From the NCBI RefSeq assembly GCF_964204645.1, contig NC_134029.1:7704001-7768000 (forward strand): a stretch of DNA of 64,000 bases, given 5' to 3'. The notes beneath the pieces are model-generated. The model ran no database searches and had not been told where the DNA came from. It worked only from the letters and a program-made list of their open reading frames with translations. Of this stretch, positions 1-9,184 are shown piece by piece (the first letter of the stretch is position 1; each line of letters starts with the position of its first letter). This stretch comes from Tubulanus polymorphus (lineage: Eukaryota > Nemertea > Palaeonemertea > Tubulaniformes > Tubulanidae). The position numbers were made by a program, and so were the translations under genes.

Positions 1-4
1 ATAT

Positions 5-48
5 GTTATACCATGGACTCTAAATCGCTTTAGAGTCCATGGTTATAC
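5..48. repeat. Perfect hairpin flanked by 7-bp direct repeats
   Basis: Bases 12-41 form a perfect hairpin with 13-bp arms (CATGGACTCTAAA and its complement) and a 4-base loop TCGC. It is flanked on both sides by the identical heptamer GTTATAC (5-11 and 42-48). The same architecture with different arm sequence occurs at 44294-44339. It could be a tiny palindromic insertion with a target duplication or a structured regulatory motif; the sequence alone does not decide. Confidence 0.7.
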
Positions 49-408
49 TCGTTATCGGTATGAATAGAGTCCGGAACTAAGAGGAACATCGAAACATTTT
101 GGACAAAACTATTTCCTAGTACCGTGAAAATTGAAATTAATCATAAGGTAAAAGTATTGCGGGTGGCGTAGACTTTGCTTCTGAGACATGATTATTTCGA
201 CTCCTCGATCCATGAAGTCATCAAATCTTAGAATAGCCGAAATTTCAAAAACACCGACATAGACATATTCTTATGGTTATTGGCATAGTGGAACTTGTGG
301 TTAAACACGACGATATTTCATTGGCATCACGCAGAAGGACTCCATGATGTAGACACCGAGTAAGCAAGTTTGCTTGTTTGCTTTTCGTTTTGTTCACGGA
401 ATACTCAC

Positions 409-468
409 CGACCGAGACCATTGCGACAGGAAGACCCATAAGAATGCCCAATATTACAGTTACTGCGA
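409..468 (-). CDS. Candidate 60-nt exon with one transmembrane segment
   Basis: On the minus strand a pyrimidine-ending acceptor (ttcag) at 469-471 precedes 60 bases open in one frame and a perfect donor GTGAGT at 408-403. The exon is symmetric (phase 1 at both ends). It would encode a hydrophobic segment, VAVTVILGILMGLPVAMVSV plus a split Gly codon. The run LMGLPVAMVSVG resembles the 'LPIAMIVIG' membrane segment of TMEM272-like four-pass proteins; that is recognition of a short motif, not a family assignment. No neighbouring exon was found before the window edge. A chance splice pair around a hydrophobic AT-rich frame is the main alternative. Confidence 0.25.
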
Positions 469-1978
469 CTGAAAGTATAAAGGAAAGGCTTATTGGATAA
501 TATCAGCATCGGCCGACGTTTTTGTGAATTATTAACATATGAACGGTTCAAAATGAAGTATTTTCAATTGCGCACATTCCCTGACTACAAAAACAAACCC
601 CTAGATTTATCATTCTCGTAGAAATGCTTTCGAAAATTGGAAACATGAATACATACATATATATGAGTGAACGTTTTTAAAGCTTCAGGTTTTTTCAATG
701 GTTGTTGTAAATTATTCATTAAAACCGATACGTTTGATTCTATGACAGTCGTTATCTGTCGTCTGTTTCGAACGGCGGCATGATTTATGGATCGGATTTT
801 ATTTGATTTTCGTTTCGTCGACATTAAAACAAACGCGGTTAATGAAATGAAAACAAAAATCTCCGATAATTGAATTTCAATAATTCATCGCCAGCTAGTT
901 TGTTTCACTCAGAAGATTTTTATACGGTGTATGCGGCGTAATCTGAGCAATACGCTTTTTTATGTTCCCGGTTACAGAACGCAGATCGATTTCTATATAC
1001 GCTTCTGTAATTGAAGATCACCAAATGTAAACAAATCAATCCTTTATCAGACAGATAATGAGTATAATCGCATTTATTTCGCGAATTACGTTCGTTATTC
1101 GCAGTTTATAGTCGAAGATTATTTAGTTATATCACAATATCTTATAGCTCAAGATGATTCAGCTCACGTGCCAGAGCTGTCGCGTTGCACTGATATAACG
1201 AAGTAGAACGTTTGCCGCTGAATTTTCAACAAGGATTGTTCGATCGCTAATTGGGATTTTCGCTCCAAATGAACTGAATTCATCGCGACACGAAACTGAT
1301 TACTCTTACTACCCCCAGCGGTACTCGGCACCATCTACAACCCGTCTGGCAAGTCTGTACGACACCGATGGCGTTTTATGACATGAATTCACTAAAAGGA
1401 ACCATCGTTCACACAGCTTGCGTGTGAATTTCCAATTCGCAAATATGGATCTAGACCCTGTTAGATAGGTGTTATTAACTATCTGAACATATTTTGAAAA
1501 TGACCCCTTACTGTCGTTTTAGTTAGCACAATTTAAATGTAGGCCTATGGTGAGATTTTCTTTCGGCAAGGCGATCCTAAATGTGTGTGAGTACGTTCAT
1601 TCTAAATCGACAGTCATATCTTTATTCTGCGATGATAATAATGATAATACATATACTACTTCATTAACGATTTGAATTACGATAAGAAGTGAATACAAAA
1701 TACTGTAATCATAAAACGCTGAACGACTGGTGAATTTAAAAGAAACTTATGACCTGAAAGGTCCAGTCATCCACACACTCACACTCATGGACATGAACAT
1801 ACCCGATTCATACTTACTAGTTACAGGACAAAAACAGTTAACACGAGAAATACATATGAAAGATTTTGATTTAATCTCTATTGGGAAATGATATAATTCC
1901 AAACAGTTATTCCATGAGAAAACGTGAAAGCACTACATAGTATTAGATTTTTCTGTACTGACTTCCAGAGTTCCCAGA
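469..1978. other. No gene recognised
   Basis: AT-rich sequence. A 79-codon minus-strand frame starting with ATG at 824 is basic and unconvincing, and has no good donor. Otherwise nothing with coding or repeat character was seen. Confidence 0.5.
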
Positions 1979-2155
1979 GTCGACCAGTCGTCCAGTCATC
2001 CAGTCGACCAGTCGGCCAGTCGTCCAGTCGTCCAGTCATCCAGTCGTCCAGTCATCCAGTCGTCCAGTCGTCCAGTCATCCAGTCGCCCAGTCGGCCAGT
2101 CGACCAGTCGCCCAGTCGACCAGTCGTCCAGTCGTCCAGTCGACCAGTCGTCCAG
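1979..2155. repeat. 8-bp minisatellite (CCAGTCNN)n
   Basis: About 22 tandem copies of an 8-bp unit CCAGTCNN, in which the last two positions vary (GT, AT, GA, GG, GC). Because 8 is not a multiple of 3, the open frame across it is a by-product of the repeat and not a protein. Confidence 0.9.
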
Positions 2156-2822
2156 ATGGCTGCATTTAACTAAGCATTTTCTATAGAAATCAATCTTTCT
2201 TTTTTGCGGGGCACGCGCATAGGAAGTTCACGAAGGCGTGTATAGAGAGCAGCCGACTGACACAGCAAACTAATCTCGATTAGATTATTCAAAGCCGGAC
2301 GACACAAATTATCGGAAGACATTATCCGTGTAGACTTATCATCTAAAAGCTATCATTGCTGAGCTAGTTTAGGAATGCACTTAAGACTCATTAGCGACAT
2401 TGGATGATGGACGATTGATCTTATGCTTGGGGAAATTTGATACACTCAGGATAATATGAACGTTTGATGAAAATTACAACTCGACGGTGGGTGGAGAAAC
2501 ATAGATTAGACAATAGTGCACTAGACGACGGAACATGCATCCCATCGTTTAATCGCAGTCCACGCAGTTTACTATGGTTTAAACGCACGCACCGGTAGGC
2601 GAATGAAATTGATTGCTATACCAGCGGTAATACGGCTTCAGAGATTTAATAAACTGACAAACGATAATTATTTCTGTCTAGAATTCGTCCGACATGTTAT
2701 ACCGTTTCCAATAAGGCGGTGTAAGGTATTAGTCGGGATTTGGAAACCGGGTTATGCGAATATTCTAGATTTTCAACGTTCGGTGGCAAAATTAATGTCC
2801 ACGTTTGATTGGACCCTCTTTA
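2156..2822. other. No gene recognised
   Basis: Unique-looking sequence between the minisatellite and the MITE. No frame with splice support was seen. Confidence 0.5.
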
Positions 2823-2989
2823 TGGTGGTGGCCGATTCGGGCCATAAAATTATTTTTCACATTGGCCCATATTTTAATTTTTTTCGCGCGAGAATAAAAA
2901 AAATGGGCCAATGTTAAAACAGAAAAAAATTGTTCTTGCCTTTTTCAGTTGTACAGAATTTTTTTTAGTATGGCCCGAATCAGCCACCA
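2823..2989. mobile_element. 167-bp MITE with TA target duplication
   Basis: The ends are inverted repeats: TGGTGGTGGCCGATTCGGGC at the left pairs with the complement of GCCCGAATCAGCCACCA at the right. A second inner pair (cacattggccca / tgggccaatg) continues the palindrome. The element is bounded by TA on both sides (2821-2822, 2990-2991), as expected for Tc1/mariner-type MITEs. A lone remnant of one end occurs near 17637-17668. It carries no coding capacity. Confidence 0.75.
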
Positions 2990-3429
2990 TAGCTCTTCGT
3001 TCGTCCTTCTTGTTTTCATATTTTATGCACAATCGGGGACACTTCCTAAATGAATTCATGTAACTATAATTTACATTGTCTCCTCTTACACTCTCAACGT
3101 TGAATGATGGAAATGCGTCTTGCCGGCATTTTCTGCAGTGTAAATCGTGTTCTGAATATATTCCCTGGTGCTCGCTTAACCCGCCGTAACCGGACGTGAA
3201 GTGGTAATTCAAATCCTCATTACTGCTATCCCCGGACAGTATCCAACTCGATTTAGTTCCCCCCGGGGGTATTTTTCTGTACCGTCTACGTCGTAACAAA
3301 ACCGGCTTTACGCGACTTAGAAAAAAAACGAAAACTAAATTCCAGATTTGATCTATCCAATATCGGGAACGTATATAGGTCTTTAATCAAGACGCGTTTG
3401 TCATGCCGGTAAAGAAACCCCGTACTTAC
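2990..3429. other. Open basic frame, not assigned
   Basis: A minus-strand frame (about 3325-3092) is open and reads as an Arg-rich start followed by SSNEDLNYHFTSGYGGLSEH, with a possible donor (GTAAGA) near 3092. Its available acceptors have the wrong phase to follow the exon at 3430-3595, and the frame runs into the MITE. Treated as undecided. Confidence 0.25.
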
Positions 3430-3595
3430 GAGTATTGCCGATGATCTCGAGTGTTTTCCATATGAAATCGAACGAGCCTTCGGCTTCGTTATTAGCCTCT
3501 TGTATTTGTAACATGACCGACCCGTATGATGGCTGGTCGAGACTGTAATCACCCGAGAGGTCACTAGGACATAGACTTTTCTCGTCATCGTGCGG
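3430..3595 (-). CDS. Candidate internal exon, function unknown
   Basis: Minus-strand exon of 166 nt: acceptor tctaatttcag immediately before 3595 and a consensus donor GTAAGT at 3429-3424. The single open frame (phase 0 in, phase 1 out) encodes 55 residues beginning PHDDEKSLCPSDLSGDYSLD and ending FDFIWKTLEIIGNT. The composition is acidic and soluble, with mixed codon third positions, which looks more protein-like than the two other frames. No domain is recognised. No partner exon in a compatible phase was identified nearby, so it could belong to a gene with long introns or be a chance match. Confidence 0.38.
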
Positions 3596-4385
3596 CTGAA
3601 ATTAGAACAAACAATAATTTCATTCATATGCCAGCGTTTGCTGCTGGGGAGAACAACGACGATTTCCGATGCCTCCAGAGGCAAATTCCGTCCGCGTCAA
3701 TCGATCGTGACGTCTTGTCACTTCCGGTAAAGAGACTTGTTTTCGAAATGCTATCCAGCGATATCCGAATAGATCCGTTCTGTGTTTTAAGGTGTTCAAA
3801 TATACAAATGCATATGTTTTTAAGCCTAGAACGTCAATTTTTGAAGCGTTGTAGAATTTGTAATTATCACGTATGATGTTTGTTTCTTACGTGATCTTTC
3901 GGAGCCTCATGCCCGCGGAGAATATGCAGCTCTACCCACCCAGAGAACATGTCCGTGTTGACTAGTCAATCACCCACCCCCGCCAGTTGCAATCAGGAAA
4001 GTGCTCATTACCCTACTGCAAATATCAGTTTGTTCCTAACAGGTTTTAGCAACATGTGCCTCAAATTGATTGAGTATCTGTTTCAATCACAGTTGTGGTC
4101 AGTTTTTGCGTTGGTTGACATTTGATAGTGTTATTTCTCACTCCGTTTCTCCTGAGTTGATCAATAGTTTTTGTTGTGGCTACCCAACACGCTCTTGGTC
4201 TGCAATCTCATCAAATATTAGCTTCCTACACTGACAACAGATGGGACGATTTTCTGAAGCTACTTTATACGTTTGTAGCGAAAGCCCGTGCGTCAAATAA
4301 AATAGTTAACCTATATAGTACTACTCACGAAACACTCGGTACCGTATACTACGGAAGCATCCTGGGGACATATCAATCAAAAATA
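3596..4385. other. No gene recognised
   Basis: Several overlapping 70-80 codon frames on both strands, none with splice support or a recognisable domain. The frame running into the palindromic array at its right end (4176 on) starts at GTG and is not convincing. Confidence 0.4.
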
Positions 4386-4808
4386 ATTTTTCGAGGTTTA
4401 TTCCGAGTTTGCAACTCGGAATAAACTAGTTTTTTTCTCAGTTAAATGCGATTTTCGAGGTTAATTCCGAGTTTGTAACTCGGAATAAACTAGTTTTCTC
4501 ACTTAATTGTGATTTCTGGAGGTTTATTCCGAGTTTGCGACTCAGAATAAACTAGTTTTCTCAGTAAAATGCGATTTTTGAGGTTAATTCCGAGTTTGTA
4601 ACTCGGAATAAACTAGTATTCTCAGTTAAATGTGATTTTTGGAGGCTAATTCCGAGTTTGCAACTCGGAATAAACTAGTTTTCTCAGTTAAATGCGATTT
4701 TGTGAGGTTAATTCCGAGTTTGTAACAAGGAATAAACTAGTTTAACTACATTTAACTGTGAAAATTAGCTAATTCCGAGTTGCAAACTCGGAATTAATCT
4801 CGAAAATT
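4386..4808. repeat. Array of ~62-bp units, each with an internal palindrome, in an inverted frame
   Basis: Six direct units of about 62 bp each contain the palindrome TTCCGAGTTTGCAACTCGGAA or a close variant, joined by AT-rich linkers (actagttttctcagttaaatg). The final unit is in the opposite orientation, so the whole array begins TTTTCGAGG and ends CTCGAAAA. A single-copy version with the same outer ends lies at 17941-18027. This suggests local amplification of the core of a palindromic MITE. Confidence 0.8.
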
Positions 4809-5112
4809 ACGCGTCAGTAGTATACATTCATTTCACCTTTTTCTAAAAAAGTGACTCTTGGGGTCAGGGTGTACATGGTGCTTCACCTGATGTTCAACCG
4901 CTATTACTTGCCATAATAAGTGTTTCATCAAAAAACGAAGAAACACCGTCCACGGCATTATGTTATCATTATCGGGGAAACAGAAGAATATAACGGTTTT
5001 TGTAAAGACCTCGTGTCATGTAGGCCTACTATCGATATTCTTACCGTTTAATTCACACAAAACTGTACCGGAGAATAAACAGTTCCACCATCGGTAATCA
5101 TTACACGCAAAA
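4809..5112. other. No gene recognised
   Basis: A minus-strand stretch around 4880-4980 is open in two frames, followed by a CAG/GTGAAG donor-like site. This was too weak to call. Confidence 0.35.
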
Positions 5113-5250
5113 ATGAAAAACAACATCAACAGCTCCGCTCTGTTCATCGATTCGTCAAAGCGAAAATCATTAGAAAGAGAAAATCAGTTGGAGCTCTATA
5201 AGCTCCCCCGGCTTGATGCTCGAAGAGGCTTTATACAGCCAGAGACGCGG
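5113..5250 (+). CDS. Candidate first coding exon, function unknown
   Basis: ATG at 5113 lies in a favourable context (GCAAAAATGA), with an in-frame TAA a few codons upstream. It opens 46 codons that end exactly at a donor GG/GTATGTGG (phase 0). The product starts MKNNINSSALFIDSSKRKSL and continues with a charged stretch ending LDARRGFIQPETR. The composition and codon mix are protein-like. It is shorter than 60 codons, so it would be missed by a simple ORF filter. No family is recognised and the next exon was not found. Confidence 0.4.
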
Positions 5251-6419
5251 GTATGTGGATTTTGATTAACATTCCCTGGTGCCTACAGGTATATTTATCT
5301 GTATAATTACGAATATGGATGATGCGAACGCTGAGCAGATTATAGACACTCTAATCCGCTAATTACGGCGTTCAAAAGCTGCCCGAAGATGGTGTTATGC
5401 ACTCTGTGATGTACTTTGAAATCAAGAACTAAAACTTGAAACAATGGATACGTATTGTGATTCTACTTTATCATGTTCCACCGCTCAAAAATTAAACGAG
5501 CTTCAATCGAAATGTTAATCTTTGTTACAATATATAGATCTAACCAAAAATGCATATGTATTTTTGATATAACCTGTTGGTCCCATCTAAGGGTTTCAGC
5601 ATTAAGATTATTGCTATATTGCGTCCAATAAAAAAGTGAAAACATTGCGTTAATGAACTAACCATAAAGGCTCGATCTGCAGCATTTCATTGGTTGTCAT
5701 AATACCACAATCAAAACAAGACAGTCAAACGTTTTATGAGAAAGTAACGCATTGATCATAACCTATAATTTGGTTAGAGGACGTTACCTCAAGACCCTAG
5801 CTTAATATACATACACGGACTTGATTCTAGATTTAAAGGAGGTCCGAAGTTCCTTTCGCCCCGGTTGATGATGGATAGAGGGAACCTAATGGTAAAACCA
5901 TCTTCCATAATATGTAACAATCAATGGCTTGCAATTAAATGCTAAGACGTGTACACGCGAAACCGAACCGAATCGAACAATATCATCAATAATTGACCGA
6001 CCGAAACGATAAGGAATATAACAGCGACAATCATCAATTCGGCGTAGAATAATGGAATTCTTGAATATCGTGCGGCGTGGTGCCCGCGTCCTCATCGCCC
6101 ATTGTTCTCGGCCCCTTCCGGTGGCAGTGTACGAGCCGTACAACCAATAAAACGATCTGAATGGCCATCGCTGGATTCCGCTGACGATATTACAGCGGCT
6201 GTAACTGATCCGTCCACTTCAACATATCTGTAGCATTACTTTATCTATTACAGGCGACTCGATGCTCGCATATTGTAATTGCGTTTGCAGTCCTTGAGAT
6301 CGGTCTGCGTTAAGTCGGCAAATACTAATACAAACTGTCCACAATTCCGAGCAACTTTCACTAATATACTTCTTCTTCTTCGATGAATCGCGTTTTCTCG
6401 ATCTTAAAATAGGTATTGA
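5251..6419. other. No gene recognised
   Basis: A 15-codon frame after 5314 (MDDANAEQIIDTLIR, then stop) is suggestive but in the wrong phase to follow the upstream exon. Nothing else stands out. Confidence 0.4.
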
Positions 6420-6660
6420 CCCGGTTACTTATTTGTTTGGTAAATTTCGTTTGATTTTTTGATTGAGTGTCCCTTGCAGACCCATCACACCTACCGGGAG
6501 CGAAACAGGGGGTTTGATTTTGAAATCGGAAGTACAGATATAGCTGTGTGGTCGAGTTTACAGAATTTTTGTTTGAATCGAGGTACATGATTGGGAAATT
6601 CGGTTCCGGTTCATTCAAACAATCTTCCAACCAGTCTGAACAGGCAAGCGACTGATTGGG
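6420..6660. repeat. Dispersed repeat, copy A (paralogue of 47990-48320)
   Basis: This stretch aligns with 47990-48320. Both share the order gtgtcccttgcaga-like, gtggtcgagtttaca, ttgtttgaatcga and ccaaccagtctgaac-like segments. Copy A lacks the 128-bp MITE present in copy B and preserves the pre-insertion CAG at 6561-6563. A minus-strand 89-codon frame through it is not preserved as open in copy B, so I treat the unit as a dispersed repeat of unknown class, not an exon. Confidence 0.65.
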
Positions 6661-7394
6661 GTTAATCTTTCTGTGCTGCCTAATTAATACATCGAAATTT
6701 TGGAAATAGCTATATTACAAGGTTGACGATCATTTCGGTGTCACTAGTCTGAGTCTGATAACGAGAAGCCTTTATCGTCGCCCACGCGAGTCGCGTATCG
6801 ACCTTTTCCGGTCTGTAATGGAGTGTGTAACCTCCCCCGCGAAGACAGCGCCTCTACACCGTATCTAATCATTTGCGACGCGCTCAAGGGGCAGTTGCAA
6901 TTTGCTGCTCGTCGTCTCGGCGATAGCCGGCGAAATATCTTGGCCTACTTGTGACCGATGTCATCTCAGTGCAGTTCAAAAGGTCCAGTCGACTGACCGA
7001 TCGGTCGTTGCGTCGGTCCGTTGTGTCTGTAGGTAGACGGATGGAACTGTCGAATACTTTTCCGTCCGACTTCCTCCGATGACAACGGAATTCATTCGAT
7101 TGGACTGCGGAGAAATGCACGTTAGTCATCAGATTCAGAGTGGCGGAAAACAAATTAAATCCGTTTGCCGATTCTCGACTGGTTGCCCAGGTCGATATCA
7201 ATTCTAGAAGGCAACTAATCACTGACAAATGATTTGGCTTTCGGCAACCGTAAGAAAGGTCCCGAAGCGTCGTAGAAATAAGACGTGTTGTATCATTGCT
7301 TGACTTCGCATAGACCCACGGGTAAGCGAAGATGTGTTGATGAAAAATACCATTAGTAATGAGCGATGTAGGCTTGCAAACTCCCGAGAGGATT
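6661..7394. other. GC-richer stretch open on both strands, unassigned
   Basis: Roughly 6884-7330 is noticeably less AT-rich than its surroundings. On the minus strand about 160 codons are open up to a stop at 6884. On the plus strand a shorter frame reads [20 protein letters not shown], which looks like the end of a signal peptide followed by Cys residues, and ends near CTGTAG/GTAGACGG. I cannot choose between the strands, so no gene is called. Confidence 0.3.
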
Positions 7395-8031
7395 TCTCCC
7401 TCTCTCCCTCTCTCCCTCTCTCCCTCTCTCCCTCTCTCCCTCTCTCCCTCTCTCCCTCTCTCCCTCTCTCCCTCTCTCCCTCTCTCCCTCTCTCCCTCTC
7501 TCCCTCTCTCCCTCTCTCCCTCTCTCCCTCTCTCCCTCTCTCCCTCTCTCCCTCTCTCCCTCTCTCCCTCTCTCCCTCTCTCCCTCTCTCCCTCTCTCCC
7601 TCTCTCCCTCTCTCCCTCTCTCCCTCTCTCCCTCTCTCCCTCTCTCCCTCTCTCCCTCTCTCCCTCTCTCCCTCTCTCCCTCTCTCCCTCTCTCCCTCTC
7701 TCCCTCTCTCCCTCTCTCCCTCTCTCCCTCTCTCCCTCTCTCCCTCTCTCCCTCTCTCCCTCTCTCCCTCTCTCCCTCTCTCCCTCTCTCCCTCTCTCCC
7801 TCTCTCCCTCTCTCCCTCTCTCCCTCTCTCCCTCTCTCCCTCTCTCCCTCTCTCCCTCTCTCCCTCTCTCCCTCTCTCCCTCTCTCCCTCTCTCCCTCTC
7901 TCCCTCTCTCCCTCTCTCCCTCTCTCCCTCTCTCCCTCTCTCCCTCTCTCCCTCTCCCTCTCCCTCTCCCTCTCCCTCTCCCTCTCCCTCTCCCTCTCCC
8001 TCTCCCTCTCCCTCTCCCTCTCCCTCTCCCT

Positions 8032-8090
<59 letters not shown>

Positions 8091-8100
8091 TCTCCTTCTC
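7395..8100. repeat. Polypyrimidine microsatellite with three successive periods
   Basis: About 555 bp of an 8-bp unit (CTCTCCCT, roughly 70 copies) change at about 7950 into a 6-bp unit (CCCTCT, about 15 copies). At about 8042 these change into (CT)n of about 42 bp, with an imperfect tail. Almost every plus-strand base is a pyrimidine. The long frames over it (Ser-Pro-Leu or Arg-Glu-Gly repeats, up to 400 codons) are repeat artefacts. Confidence 0.97.
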
Positions 8101-9055
8101 TCTGAAAAGAGTACGGCGTTGATCACGGTTGGATAGTGCGATAAGCAGAAATGATTTCATCTAAAAAGAAAAAACGACAGCGATACATCGCAAAGATTAG
8201 AGGTCCCGCCTTTTCGACATTCATCCGTGCGGTAGAGCAATTAGCCGATCGTGTATCGTCTAAAATGGTGCAGCCCACAGCACACCGCCTTCGCATAGGT
8301 TTTTTCGACGATCTTATATCCGACCAAACCAAGTAGAATAAGAGACAAAAGACTTATTCCCCTTTCGAGCGGTTGTAAATATTCATTTCATATCACAAAT
8401 ATTTTCAATGTTGTCTGGACGAACTCGACGACTGGATTTCTCACAAATGGTGGTCTCTAATCTGTATTGTAATATCTGTTCACGTGCTTTTTTCGATACA
8501 GCAACTCAAATTTGTACCGGGTTAGAATTGATGGGACGTCGTGTGGATACAGGTCGGGGGCCTTTATTGGAACCAGGGTTGTATGATTTGTAACTACATT
8601 TTGTGTACTTTAAGTGGATACTCAAAAACGATTATCTACCAGTTCGAACAGTGATAAACGCTCCAAAAGCCTCATCGAAAAACTCAACTCCATAAATCTT
8701 TGTTTCTACTTGACATTGGTTTCGGATGTGTCAGGAGCGAATATGAACGAGTTTATTTATAACAAGCAGAAAATGAAGTCGAATTCTAACCAATGCATCA
8801 GTATGTCATTTAAATGTAAAATACACGATGGAGTTTTGCGGATGATACAGGTAATGACGAGACACTTTCTTGTATGACGATGTAATTACGCAGATTTATT
8901 GACATATTCGACTTTCCCTAAAACGATTCATAAAAGACCAAAACCAAGTCCACTGGACTCATCTCGTGAACGGGCGCAAGTTCTTCATCGCTTACTTTCG
9001 CTAAAATTTGTGCCCGCGAAAATAAGAGCAAGAATTATGTCTTCTCGGCACTTAC
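8101..9055. other. No gene called; one weak plus-strand frame
   Basis: A plus-strand frame from about 8614 to a donor-like CAG/GTAATG at 8855 is open for some 80 codons, but its start is not ATG and the acceptor is unclear. No other signals were seen. Confidence 0.35.
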
Positions 9056-9184
9056 CTGTCTTTTCAATTTGGTTCTTATTCGATTCTTTTGTATCTGAAG
9101 TTCTTTGGTCAGCGAATAGATATTTATTCCAGTATTCGGAGCGCTTCCGTCTGTAGACGAAGCTAATGTCTGGTACTGCGACAT
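9056..9184 (-). CDS. Candidate first coding exon, coiled-coil-like end
   Basis: ATG at 9184 opens 43 codons ending exactly at a textbook donor, GACAG/GTAAGTGCC (phase 0). The product begins MSQYQTLASSTDGSAPNTGI and ends SLTKELQIQKNRIRTKLKRQ, a charged segment of the kind that starts a coiled coil. Two alternative frames across the same bases are less protein-like. This is one of the better splice-supported exon calls among the unrecognised candidates. No family is recognised and downstream exons on the minus strand were not identified. Confidence 0.42.

Noticed and set aside
1924-2169. 81-codon Ser/Pro/Val-rich ORF
   Set aside because: Produced by the 8-bp minisatellite; no splice or start support.
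2874-3299. 141-codon minus-strand ORF as one protein
   Set aside because: Its end is MITE sequence and its start is TTG; only the middle part may be coding, and its phase does not fit the neighbouring exon.
4386-4808. Regularly spaced palindromic repeats, resembling a CRISPR array
   Set aside because: The sequence is animal, the linkers between palindromes are near-identical and not unique spacers, there are no cas genes, and one unit is inverted.
6884-8086. 400-codon minus-strand ORF and three 250-codon ORFs over 7334-8126
   Set aside because: They are translations of the polypyrimidine microsatellite (Arg-Glu-Gly or Ser-Pro-Leu repeats) with short unrelated ends.
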